Positions 17,430 through 26,061 of a DNA stretch of 64,000 bases are shown here, piece by piece. The translations under genes and the position numbers were made by a program. Position 1 is the stretch's first letter; the number at the start of each line of letters is the position of its first letter. Location: NCBI GenBank assembly GCA_947063875.1, contig CAMSTY010000004.1, forward strand, positions 1 through 64,000. The letters run 5' to 3'. The notes beneath the pieces are model-generated. The model was given only the letters and a program-made list of their open reading frames with translations. It ran no database searches and was not told the origin of the DNA. This DNA is from an uncultured bacterium. Lineage in GTDB: Bacteria; Bacillota; Clostridia; Lachnospirales; Lachnospiraceae.

Positions 17430-17705
17430 ATGTTAGCAAACGCTTTTGTTGACAATGCAAAGGTCATGGCCAAAGGGCAGGTCACAATCCCAAAAGATGT
17501 TCGTGAAGTGCTTGGCGTGGCAAGCGGAGACCGTATTTCTTTTATTGTGGAGGGCGGCACTGTCCGTATCGTTAATTCGGCTGTCTATGCCATGCAGATG
17601 CTCCAGGGGGAAATGGCAGGCGAAGCAGAGCGGGCTGGTCTCACATCTGACGATGATGTTATGGCACTTGTAAAAGAATTGAGAAATGAGGACGAAAATG
17701 CATGA
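17430..17705 (+). CDS. AbrB/MazE-type antitoxin
   Basis: A 91-residue protein with an N-terminal swapped-hairpin DNA-binding domain: VMAKGQVTIPKDVREVLGVASGDRISFIVEGG is the SpoVT/AbrB pattern (seen from residue 9, here quoted in part as GQVTIPKDVREVLGV). The remaining helical tail would bind and neutralise the toxin. AGGAGG sits 8 bases before the ATG at 17430. The toxin gene overlaps by four bases, the usual design of type II modules. Confidence 0.9.
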   Translation: MLANAFVDNAKVMAKGQVTIPKDVREVLGVASGDRISFIVEGGTVRIVNSAVYAMQMLQGEMAGEAERAGLTSDDDVMALVKELRNEDENA

Positions 17706-18106
17706 GGGTTCTGATTGATACGAATGTCCTCATATCTGCGGCATTGAGTGCAAATGGTGTTCCTTATCAGGCTTATTTAAAAGCAGCCTCTTATCCTAAC
17801 CACGGATTGATCTGTGAGCAGAATGTGGACGAAATGAAACGGATATTCAATAAAAAGTTCCCCAAACGTCTGGCGGCATTGGATAAGTTTCTGTCAATAG
17901 CCTTACTGATACTGGAATTAGCACCCATCCCAACAGACGAAAATATGTCGGAATCACAGATCCGGGATGCAGATGACCGTCCCATTTTAAGAGCGGCGAT
18001 TGCGGCAAAGGTTGATGTCCTGCTCACTGGTGACAAAGATTTTCTGGAATCAGGTTTGGAGAATCCAAAGATCATGACACCGGCTGAATTTCTCGACATG
18101 GATTAA
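17702..18106 (+). CDS. PIN-domain toxin, putative RNase
   Basis: A 134-residue PIN domain protein of the COG1569 toxin group. Acidic active-site residues are visible: LIDTNVLISA at residues 4-13 (Asp6), an internal acidic position, and ADDRPILRAA with VLLTGDKDFLE near residues 90-120. PIN toxins are Mg-dependent ribonucleases. It is co-translated with the AbrB antitoxin and lies next to a recombinase fragment, consistent with arrival on a mobile element. Confidence 0.9.
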   Translation: MRVLIDTNVLISAALSANGVPYQAYLKAASYPNHGLICEQNVDEMKRIFNKKFPKRLAALDKFLSIALLILELAPIPTDENMSESQIRDADDRPILRAAIAAKVDVLLTGDKDFLESGLENPKIMTPAEFLDMD

Positions 18107-18166
18107 AAACAGCTTTGTATGACAGGGCCGGAAACTGTAACAGCTTCTGGCCTTGTACTTTTACAT

Positions 18167-18655
18167 CTACCGTATCTCATTTTTCAGCATACTTTTCCAG
18201 CTCTTTACGCCCTCCCCGTAATGGGAAAGGTGCAAGGAAGGTATCTCAATCTTTTCCTGTGACAGCCGGTTCGCAATCTGATAGGGGCCGTATCCGTCCA
18301 AAGTCATAGCGAATATCCGGCGCACCACGTCAGCGGCTTCTTCGTCCACAATCCAGTGTTCCCGCTTTTCGTCCCACAAGTAGCCGTAAATGACCGTGCC
18401 GGTCAGGTGCTTGCCGCTCATGCCTTTTGCCTTGAATACGGACTTAATCTTGCGGCTGGTATCTCTGGCGTAAAATTCATACATGATGTTCAAGAATGGG
18501 GTAAAATCATTCTCTCCGTTGGCGCTGTCTACTCCGTCATTGATGGCGATCAGCCGGACACCTCTCTGCTGCAGGATTTCCATGACCTGGCCGACTTTGA
18601 GATAATCACGCCCCAAGCGGCTCATGTCCATGATTACCAAGGAAATGTCTGTCAT
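18167..18655 (-). pseudogene. truncated large serine recombinase
   Basis: About 160 residues match the inner part of a large serine recombinase as found in Tn4451/TndX-like elements: MDMSRLGRDYLKVGQVMEIL (resolvase helix region), YARDTSRKIKSVFKAKG, and the start of the recombinase domain with GYLWDEKREHWIVDEEAADV. The catalytic N terminus with the serine is missing and the protein stops at WKSMLKNEIR, well short of the zinc-ribbon and coiled-coil parts. It is a dead remnant and marks past insertion of a transposon or integrative element. Confidence 0.85.
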
Positions 18656-18955
18656 GGAATCAGAGGATTATGGTCCAAGGGAAAAAGGCGTAAGTGAAAA
18701 CCGGGGGACGAAGATCGACTATGTTCTTGGAGACGAGAAGGCGATCTACCTCGTGAGAAATCCCCTTCTAATAACTTTAAGAAAAAAGCAAAGAATTTTT
18801 ATATAGACCGTCTCAGTCTGAGCAAAGCCGGTGAATACCAGAACTTCCAATCAAGACACTGCCAGTCCCAGGCCCTTTGGGCGATGGTTTTTACGGTTGC
18901 GTTCCCCCGTGAAATCCCCGAAAATCTCCACAAAGCAACCTACAAAAATCCATAG
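18656..18955 (+). pseudogene. frameshifted coding remnant of unknown family
   Basis: Directly behind the recombinase break, one frame reads ESEDYGPREKGVSENRG then YVLGDEKAIYLVRNPLL up to about 18770; the text then continues more plausibly one frame over as NFKKKAKNFYIDRLSLSKAG and ALWAMVFTVAFPREIPENL, ending at a stop at 18955. Neither half has a ribosome site. The protein-like composition suggests a gene fragment with a frameshift near 18772. I do not recognise the family. Confidence 0.3.
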
Positions 18956-19030
18956 CATTTTTCGGCATTTCGAGATATAATAAAAAACTAATAAAAGAAA
19001 AAAATAGGAAGAGATTGTGAAAAACAGCAT

Positions 19031-19966
19031 ATGAATAAGAAATCACTCAAAATTACAACAGGCGCAATGGTTACGGCAATCTTCGGAGTAATGCTTTTGC
19101 TGAATCGGCAGACGGGAAGTCTTTTTCAAGGGGTCTTCCTGTTCATCTACCCGATTCCCATGGTTGCCTATGCCGCATTATACGGCTGGAAAAGCGGTAT
19201 TCCCGCTCTTTTGGCCATGACGCTGCTCTCATTTTTGCTGGGGGATTTTACCACCATTTTTTATGCGGTCACGCAGGCATTTGTCGGACTGGTGTTTGGC
19301 GGATGCCTGTATCATAAGATTGATATGACGAAAATATTGTTTGCAGTGATGATCCTGTCTGCCCTGATAAGCGTTCTCAACATTATTATGATGGAATTTC
19401 TGTCCGGCATCGACCTGAATCAGGAAGTGGAAGAGATGCAGAAAATGATGAATTTTGCATTTAGCCAGGCGGATGTGGATGTGCCGGAGATCATGCTGAC
19501 CGCCGCTTACTTAAAACAGATTCTTGTTGTTTCCATAATCCTGCTTGGGATTGTCCAGGGGTTTGTTGTGTATGAGATCAGCCTTTTGATTCTGCGCAGG
19601 CTTCGCTTCCCGGTACAAAAGCCCAAGTCCCTCTTTTTGTATGTTCCCCCTAAGTGGACAGGCTACGGCGCGTTGCTGGCATTTATTCTTTATAGTATCC
19701 GGATGGTGCAGCCTCTTGAAAATGATATGATGCAAAATATAGTACTGACGGTCGGGATTTTCGGATATCTGTATCTGATTTGCTTTGGGTTTATCGGCAT
19801 TTTATTGGTTTTGAAAGTCCGGTTTCCCAGGATCGGAGCCTGGGGATTTGTTATATGCTTGCTGGGGCTGTTTATGTTTCCGACGATGGAACTGGTGGCA
19901 GGGTTTATCTATATCGTGAGCCGGTATCATTCCGATTTGCTGGAGCAATACATGGCGCTTAAGTAA
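19031..19966 (+). CDS. DUF2232 (YybS-like) membrane protein
   Basis: A 311-residue protein with about eight hydrophobic helices and short loops, beginning MNKKSLKITTGAMVTAIFGVM, a form typical of DUF2232/YybS and of the S-component-like fold. YybS proteins have been linked to cell-envelope or sporulation functions, but no molecular role is firm. It stands alone, convergent with the histidine kinase gene 35 bp away. TATAAT at about 18978 (GAGATATAATAA) is a possible -10 box without a clear -35. Confidence 0.8.
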   Translation: MNKKSLKITTGAMVTAIFGVMLLLNRQTGSLFQGVFLFIYPIPMVAYAALYGWKSGIPALLAMTLLSFLLGDFTTIFYAVTQAFVGLVFGGCLYHKIDMTKILFAVMILSALISVLNIIMMEFLSGIDLNQEVEEMQKMMNFAFSQADVDVPEIMLTAAYLKQILVVSIILLGIVQGFVVYEISLLILRRLRFPVQKPKSLFLYVPPKWTGYGALLAFILYSIRMVQPLENDMMQNIVLTVGIFGYLYLICFGFIGILLVLKVRFPRIGAWGFVICLLGLFMFPTMELVAGFIYIVSRYHSDLLEQYMALK

Positions 19967-20001
19967 AAGCCTGGCCGGAATGCGGCTGCAAGACGACGCT
20001 T

Positions 20002-21843
20002 TTAACTGGCTGACGGGTCCCTCTCCTTTGGCAGGATCAAGGTGATGGAGGTTCCTTGATTCACCTTGCTTAGGATACGGATTCTGGCCTGCTGGCCATA
20101 GACCAGAACCAGGCGTTTCCAGGTGTTGGTCAATCCGATATGCTGGTAGGGGGTCTCATCGTCCATGATTCGGGATAGAAGTTCTTCTTTTTGGGCAGGG
20201 GTCATGCCGATGCCGGTGTCAATCATGTGAAGATAGAGAAAATCCTGCTTCTGATAGATTTTGATCTTGATCAGGCATTCTCTGTCGGAGGGTGCGATTC
20301 CGTGGTGAATGGAATTCTCCAGTAGGGGTTGAATCAGGAGTTTGATAGTGGGAATCGGGAGAATGTCCGGATCATACTCCCATATGACATGAAATCTGTC
20401 CCGGTAGCGGAGTTTCTGGATATATAAATAGGATTTGGAGTAGGCGATTTCATTTTCCAGGGAGACCTGCTCGTTGGGATCGGAAAGAGTGTAGCGCATG
20501 ATGTCACACAGGTTTTCGATCAGCAGGGATACCTGGTTGGGGCCGTCTGCCAGCTGAAAGGATTTCAGCCGGATGGTCTCCAGGGTGTTGAACAGAAAGT
20601 GAGGATTGATCTGGGACTGAAGGGCAATCAGTTCTAAGGTCCTGGCCCGGTAATTCTTTTCAGAAAGCTGGATGGATAAATAGTCCTGCCGGATAAAGGT
20701 GGAAATCAGGTTGGCAATAATGTAGCTTTGCTCGTCGTTGGAGGCGGCAGGGGCGGGAGGCAGGGGGTCGCCGTTCTGGGCGGCATGGAAGATATCCATG
20801 ATACTATGGATGTTCCGGGAAATATTCCGGCTGTAGGCGGCTGCCAGAAACAGGGAGACTATACAGGACAACGCTACGAGAATCCCTGTGATGAAGAGCA
20901 GCTTGGCGGGCATGGCGTATAGCTGGCTGTTGGGAATGAGGGAGATATAGAGAAAAGGGGCAGAGTCATCTTTTTGGACGGAGATGGTGAACCCCTTTTC
21001 TTTTACGTGGATCTGACCGTCTGCGGGGGATATTTCTTCCAGTATGTGGGAAAGGATTTCCCGTAGGTCCGCAGGGGAGGGTTCAGAGGCAAAAGCGGAA
21101 GAGAAACCGGAATCAGGCGCAGAGCCACAGGTGGAGCCGGAACTGGCCAAAAGGGTCAGGTCTTCATCAAACAGGAAGATCTGTTGTCCGGAAAAAGTGC
21201 ACAGGCGGGACAACTGCTTTTCCAGCATGGAGGGTTTGAGATTGAGAATCACCGTGCCCTTGGAGGTAAGGTAATCCAGAGTGATGATTTTCTGGTAAAT
21301 GGTCAAGGTATCGGAGGAAACCCCGTTGGAGCCGGTCAGGGTCCGGGGCTGAATCAGGCGGGTCAGGGCCCGGTCATCGGTGAAGGCCTGGCAGGTCTTT
21401 AGCCACTGGGTATCCTCCATATATTCCAGGGTGGTCAACCCCTTGTTGGAGGCCAGAAGATTCCCATGGTCATTAGGCCAGTAGAGGTAGGCGGATTCTA
21501 TGTAAGGGTTGGCGTTGACAAAGGTGTTCAGGATGGAGGTGAAGATGGGGTATTTTACCGAATCGCTGTAACTGAGTCCTTTTTTGCGCACAATGTGCTT
21601 GAGGGAGAAGCCGGAAAAGGAATCGGGATTAAAAGTAGCTTCGATAGTGCTTGCGTCAGAGAGGAGCTGGTTCCAGAACTGTCCTGCCTGATCTAAAGAG
21701 TTGGAGACGGAGTGGGAAGCGGTCTGGCGGATATCTCGGCAGGTCAGGCAAAATGCCAGGGTTCCCAGGATAAGAATGGGGATGGAGCCGATAAACAGCT
21801 GCCGCAGAAAGTATTTCATAAAGGTTTTAGATGGATGTTTCAT
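20002..21843 (-). CDS. sensor histidine kinase, YesM/LytS type
   Basis: A 613-residue membrane kinase. Helix 1 is at about residues 15-32, a long extracellular sensor of roughly 280 residues follows, and helix 2 (LLFITGILVALSCIVSLFL) precedes a linker. The His_kinase domain shows QSQINPHFLFNTLETIRLK with the phospho-accepting His, and the ATPase part has IQPLLENSIHHGI and DTGIGM. It overlaps the response regulator gene upstream by 17 bp, giving a co-translated pair. Its divergent neighbour is a sugar ABC importer, so it probably senses a sugar outside the cell and drives that operon. Confidence 0.92.
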   Translation of the reverse strand: MKHPSKTFMKYFLRQLFIGSIPILILGTLAFCLTCRDIRQTASHSVSNSLDQAGQFWNQLLSDASTIEATFNPDSFSGFSLKHIVRKKGLSYSDSVKYPIFTSILNTFVNANPYIESAYLYWPNDHGNLLASNKGLTTLEYMEDTQWLKTCQAFTDDRALTRLIQPRTLTGSNGVSSDTLTIYQKIITLDYLTSKGTVILNLKPSMLEKQLSRLCTFSGQQIFLFDEDLTLLASSGSTCGSAPDSGFSSAFASEPSPADLREILSHILEEISPADGQIHVKEKGFTISVQKDDSAPFLYISLIPNSQLYAMPAKLLFITGILVALSCIVSLFLAAAYSRNISRNIHSIMDIFHAAQNGDPLPPAPAASNDEQSYIIANLISTFIRQDYLSIQLSEKNYRARTLELIALQSQINPHFLFNTLETIRLKSFQLADGPNQVSLLIENLCDIMRYTLSDPNEQVSLENEIAYSKSYLYIQKLRYRDRFHVIWEYDPDILPIPTIKLLIQPLLENSIHHGIAPSDRECLIKIKIYQKQDFLYLHMIDTGIGMTPAQKEELLSRIMDDETPYQHIGLTNTWKRLVLVYGQQARIRILSKVNQGTSITLILPKERDPSAS

Positions 21844-22591
21844 CAGAGGAAGCCTCTCCTTTCGTCAATCCGCCCGCCCGGTATTCACTGGGAGTGACGC
21901 CGTAGTATTGTTTGAAGGTCCGGGCGAAGTTTTTGGGGTTGGAATACCCGATGATTTCGCTGATATCGTAGATTCGGTAGTTGTAGTCGTTCAATAAATC
22001 TGCGGCCTTTTTCATCCGGCAGTCGGTTACATAGTCAGTGAAATTAATGCCGGTCTTTTGTTTGAATAATTTGCTGATGTAAAAGGGATTCATGTAAATC
22101 TTCTTGGACACGGATTCCAGAGTTACATCGGCCAGATGTTCTTTTACTATTTTCTTGATAGCATTGATAATGTCAGCAGGTTCCTTTCTTTCCTGGATGT
22201 CAATGCCATATTCCCGGTCAAGTTCATGTCGGATTTTCCCGAATATTTCCGAGATCTGTTCAAATTTTGTGGGTTTTAACACGTAGTCGAAGGCGCGGTA
22301 GCGCAGGGCCTGCTGGATGTATTCAAAATCTTTATAGCCGGTGAGGAAAACGATTTTAACGGTGGATTTTTGGGAATAGAGTTCCTTTGCCAGTTCCAGG
22401 CCGTCGATAATCGGCATACGGATGTCGCACAGAACGGCGTGAATCGTATTGGCGGCAATGAAGTCCAGGGCCTCCTTCCCATTCTGGCATTGTCCGGCGA
22501 CCTGAAAGCCAAGGGTATTCCAGGGAATATAGTTAGCCAGGCCGGTTCGGATTTCGTATTCGTCATCTACAATCAAAAGTTGATAGTTCAT
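21827..22591 (-). CDS. response regulator with AraC-type DNA-binding domain (YesN type)
   Basis: A 254-residue regulator. The receiver domain has acidic residues in VDDEYEIRTG, phospho-acceptor Asp56 in LCDIRMP and the Lys in VLKPTKF. A linker of about 25 residues leads to an AraC double helix-turn-helix (LESVSKKIYMNPFYISKLFKQ and IYDISEIIGYSNPKNFARTF). It is transcribed away from the ABC operon, with the kinase gene behind it. Direct repeats in the shared intergenic region are good candidate binding sites. Confidence 0.93.
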   Translation of the reverse strand: MNYQLLIVDDEYEIRTGLANYIPWNTLGFQVAGQCQNGKEALDFIAANTIHAVLCDIRMPIIDGLELAKELYSQKSTVKIVFLTGYKDFEYIQQALRYRAFDYVLKPTKFEQISEIFGKIRHELDREYGIDIQERKEPADIINAIKKIVKEHLADVTLESVSKKIYMNPFYISKLFKQKTGINFTDYVTDCRMKKAADLLNDYNYRIYDISEIIGYSNPKNFARTFKQYYGVTPSEYRAGGLTKGEASSDETSI

Positions 22592-22713
22592 CCCTAGTCC
22601 TCTTTTCCATAATGGGCGGCGCCTTTAGTGTCTGTAGGTCCATGATCAGTAATAGTATACAATGGGAAAGATAAAAAAGCAAAGGACTATGGCGGGTATG
22701 TGATAAAGATGAC

Positions 22714-22770
22714 AAAAAAAGATACTATTATCAAAAAATGATACTACAAAGTGTATAAGAATTGATACGC
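22714..22770. promoter_or_regulatory. direct repeats upstream of the ABC operon, candidate response-regulator sites
   Basis: AAAAAAGATACTATTA (from 22715) and AAAAAATGATACTACAAA (from 22734) repeat at about 19-20 bases, and a third GATAC lies at 22764. Tandem sites at two helical turns are typical for AraC-type dimers. They lie 105-160 bases before the binding-protein start. Confidence 0.45.
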
Positions 22771-22874
22771 TTTCACAAATCCGGCTCCTGTTTGCCAAAA
22801 GTGGTTTATGTTACACTATAGCTATCAGATATTTTGGCCAGAATGAACAGTATCACAGAATAAGGAGGATTTGT

Positions 22875-24245
22875 ATGAAGCGTTTAAGAAAAGGGATTGC
22901 CCTGCTGACGGCAGCGGGAATGATGGCAGGAATGATGACAGGATGCGGCGGCGGAACTCAAACTGCAGGGGGTGGAACGGTTTCGGGAAGCGGACAAAGC
23001 AGCGGACAGGACAGCGGCAGCAAAGGAGGCGAGGCTTCCGGTGGTCAGGTGGTGCTTCGCTTTGCCTGGTGGGGAGGCGAGGAGCGGCATAATGCCACCC
23101 TGGAGGCGATTGCAAAGTATCAGGAATTGAATCCCAATGTCACCATTGAGCCGGAATACGGCGGGTTTGACGGCTATCAGCAGAAGCTGATTACCCAGCT
23201 GTCGGGCAACAGTGCGGCAGACATTATTCAGATTGACCAGCCTTGGCTGGCGGATATCAATAAGCAGGGGGACCTGTTGATGGATCTGAATACCTCGGAA
23301 AATATTGATCTGAGCCAGTTTGATGAGACATTTCTGAAAAACTGTCTGGAGTTTGACGGGAAAATCGTAGGTGTCCCTACAGGAATGAATACCAATGTAT
23401 TTCTGTATAACCGGGATGTACTGACGGATGACCGGTTTGGCGCAGACAAGATCATTTCCTGGGAGGAACTGATGGAGATCGGAACCCAGATGCACGCCCA
23501 GGACCCGGAATTTTACCTTTTAAATGTGGAACAGACCATCATCAACCTGATGCTTCATTCTTATCTGAATCAGCAGACCGGGGAGTATATTTTCAATAAG
23601 GATTATGAGAGGACCTTTACCGAGGAGCAGTTAAGGGATGGCTTTCAGATGGTGGTTGATTGGATTGACAATGGGGTGATTGAGCCGGCAGAGGTAAACG
23701 GCATTTATGTGAACCGCTGGTATGAGAATCCAAAGTGGATTGACGGAAAGCTGGGAATCTGCCAGGTATGGCTGTCCTCTCAGTCAACGGCTACGGTGGA
23801 CGGTTCCATCGATGTGGGAGTAATGTCCATGATTCGTGAGGCGGATGGCGTGGGAAGCGGCGTTATGATTCGGCCTTCTCAGGTGTACTCGATTCCCAGC
23901 TCTACAAAATATCCGGAGGAGGCTGTTAAATTTTTAGACTGGCTGGTCAATGACCCGGAGGCAGCTGCCATCTTAAAGGATACCAGAGGGGTTCCGGCTT
24001 CTGCCGCTGCCCGCCAGGTTCTGTTAGATATGGAGATTCTGAGTGAGGAAAATAACCATGTGGTGGAGAGCGCCATGGAGGCAGGAGCCATGACCATTCC
24101 CAATCTGCCTACCGGGGACATGGAGCAGATGTGGCTGGATGCCATCCAGGAGGTAGAGTATAAGGTGGCCAGCCCGGAGGATAAGGCGAAAGAATTGGTG
24201 GCGGATTTTGACGAATTGCTGCAGGAACTGAAGGAAGGCCAGTAA
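22875..24245 (+). CDS. sugar ABC transporter substrate-binding lipoprotein
   Basis: A 456-residue family 1 extracellular binding protein. A lipoprotein signal ends in the lipobox MMTGCGG, followed by a Gly/Ser-rich linker and the two-lobed domain beginning VVLRFAWWGGEERH. The motif ITQLSGNSAADIIQID is the usual region for carbohydrate binders of this group. AAGGAGG precedes the ATG by 8 bases. It starts an operon with two permeases, a GH65 phosphorylase and beta-phosphoglucomutase, so its ligand is probably an alpha-linked gluco-disaccharide or short oligosaccharide. The ATPase gene is absent, as is common; a shared MsmK-like ATPase elsewhere would serve. Confidence 0.93.
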   Translation: MKRLRKGIALLTAAGMMAGMMTGCGGGTQTAGGGTVSGSGQSSGQDSGSKGGEASGGQVVLRFAWWGGEERHNATLEAIAKYQELNPNVTIEPEYGGFDGYQQKLITQLSGNSAADIIQIDQPWLADINKQGDLLMDLNTSENIDLSQFDETFLKNCLEFDGKIVGVPTGMNTNVFLYNRDVLTDDRFGADKIISWEELMEIGTQMHAQDPEFYLLNVEQTIINLMLHSYLNQQTGEYIFNKDYERTFTEEQLRDGFQMVVDWIDNGVIEPAEVNGIYVNRWYENPKWIDGKLGICQVWLSSQSTATVDGSIDVGVMSMIREADGVGSGVMIRPSQVYSIPSSTKYPEEAVKFLDWLVNDPEAAAILKDTRGVPASAAARQVLLDMEILSEENNHVVESAMEAGAMTIPNLPTGDMEQMWLDAIQEVEYKVASPEDKAKELVADFDELLQELKEGQ

Positions 24246-24256
24246 AGGAGTGTGCC

Positions 24257-25156
24257 ATGAAGAGCAAGAAGAAAAAAGCATTTTCAAATTGGATAGGCCT
24301 TTTGTATGTGTCGCCGTGGCTGATTGGCTTTCTGCTGTTTACCTTGTATCCGATTTTGTCTTCGGTTTATTATTCTTTCACGGATTTTTCCATTGCCAGC
24401 GCTCCGGTATGGATTGGATTTAAAAATTATGTGGAGATTTTTACAAAGGATAAGCTGGCCTTGCCTTCCCTGGCCATTACTTTTAAGTATGTATTTTTGT
24501 CTGTTCCGGCAAAGCTGATTTTTGCTTTGTTTGTGGCTATGATATTGAATACCAACATGAAAGGGGTCAATTTTTACCGTACGGTATATTACCTGCCCTC
24601 TATTTTGGGGGGAAGCGTGGCCATCGCCGTGCTGTGGCGGTTTCTGTTCCGCCGGGACGGGATTGTAAATCTGATTCTTCAGGCAGTGGGACTTCCCTAT
24701 CTGGACTGGATTGGAAGCCCGAAATTTGCCCTGGGGACTGTGGCACTGCTGGCGGTCTGGCAGTTTGGCTCTTCCATGGTGCTGTTTTTGTCTGGCTTAA
24801 AGCAGGTGCCCCAGGAATTGTATGAGGCGGCAGAGGTGGACGGGGCTACCAAGGTGCGGCAGTTCTTTTCCATCACCCTGCCTATGATCACGCCGGTGGT
24901 ATCCTTTAACGTGATTATGCAGCTGATTAATGGATTTCAGGAGTTTACCGGTCCCTATGTGATCACCAGCGGCGGTCCCTTGAATTCTACTTATGTGTTT
25001 GCGATTCATCTGTACAACAGTGCGTTTAAATATTTCAGAACCGGCTATGCGTCTGCCTTGTCCTGGATTTTGTTTATGGCAATTATGGTTTTTACGGTGA
25101 TTCTGTTCAAGTTTTTTGACCGGTTTACCTATTATGAGGACGGAGGTAAATTCTGA
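24257..25156 (+). CDS. sugar ABC transporter permease (MalF type)
   Basis: A 299-residue inner membrane permease with six hydrophobic helices. The EAA loop that docks the ATPase is ELYEAAEVDGATKVRQFFSI near residue 195, followed by LPMITPV. The N terminus (WIGLLYVSPWLIGFLLFTLYP) is typical of sugar-importer permeases. It starts 11 bp after the binding protein and overlaps the second permease gene by one base. Confidence 0.95.
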   Translation: MKSKKKKAFSNWIGLLYVSPWLIGFLLFTLYPILSSVYYSFTDFSIASAPVWIGFKNYVEIFTKDKLALPSLAITFKYVFLSVPAKLIFALFVAMILNTNMKGVNFYRTVYYLPSILGGSVAIAVLWRFLFRRDGIVNLILQAVGLPYLDWIGSPKFALGTVALLAVWQFGSSMVLFLSGLKQVPQELYEAAEVDGATKVRQFFSITLPMITPVVSFNVIMQLINGFQEFTGPYVITSGGPLNSTYVFAIHLYNSAFKYFRTGYASALSWILFMAIMVFTVILFKFFDRFTYYEDGGKF

Positions 25157-26007
25157 TGAAGAAGAGAGAGGAAAAGAAAAGCGTAAAAGGTTTTTTGATG
25201 CAGGTGTTTATCCTGCTCTTCGGATTTGTGATGGTGTATCCGGTGTTGTGGATGATCTCTTCGGCTTTTAAGGAAAATAAGGATATTTTTACGGATATCG
25301 GACTGGTTCCCACCGTGTTTAATTTTAATGCTTTTATTGACGGCTGGCGAGGTGTGGGAAATGCCAACTTTGGGGTGTTTTTCTTTAACAGTTTTAAGAT
25401 TGTGATACCGGTGGTAGTGCTGACGATTCTCTCGGGACTTCTGGTGGCTTATGGCTTCGCCCGGTTTCCGTTTCCGGGGAAGAAGATTTTGTTTTCCATT
25501 ATGATTGCCACGCTGATGCTTCCTACGTCGGTGCTGACCATTCCCACCTATGTGATGTTTTCCAAGGTGGGATGGGTGAATACTTATCTGCCTTTTATTG
25601 TTCCGGCGGCGTTTTCTACCAGTGCGTTCTTTGTGTATATGCTGGTGCAGTTCATTCGGGGGATTCCGGTGGAACTGGATGAGGCGGCCAGGATTGACGG
25701 GTGTAATTCTTTTCAGATTCTGGTACAGGTGATTGTGCCCCTTTGTAAGCCGGCTATTTTTTCGGCGGGGATTTTCCGGTTTATGTGGACCTGGAATGAT
25801 TTCTTCGGGAATCTGATTTATATCAATACGGTGACGAAGTATCCCATTTCCCTGGGACTGCGCATGGCAATTGACAATACGGCGGGGAGTGTGAACTGGA
25901 GCAGTATTATGGCTATGTCGGTGCTTTCGATTCTGCCGCCGGTGATTCTTTTCTTTGTGGCGCAGGATTATTTTGTGGAGGGGATTGCCACTACGGGGAT
26001 TAAGTGA
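25156..26007 (+). CDS. sugar ABC transporter permease (MalG type)
   Basis: A 283-residue partner permease with six helices. The EAA motif is ELDEAARIDGCNSFQILVQV near residue 180, followed by IVPLCKP. The end QDYFVEGIATTGIK is the usual MalG-type C terminus. Its ATG overlaps the stop of the first permease, indicating coupled translation in equal amounts. Confidence 0.95.
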   Translation: MKKREEKKSVKGFLMQVFILLFGFVMVYPVLWMISSAFKENKDIFTDIGLVPTVFNFNAFIDGWRGVGNANFGVFFFNSFKIVIPVVVLTILSGLLVAYGFARFPFPGKKILFSIMIATLMLPTSVLTIPTYVMFSKVGWVNTYLPFIVPAAFSTSAFFVYMLVQFIRGIPVELDEAARIDGCNSFQILVQVIVPLCKPAIFSAGIFRFMWTWNDFFGNLIYINTVTKYPISLGLRMAIDNTAGSVNWSSIMAMSVLSILPPVILFFVAQDYFVEGIATTGIK

Positions 26008-26061
26008 GTGGTATGTGGTATAAGGCTGTGTGGAGGCAGGAAATAGAAAATCGGGAAAGGA

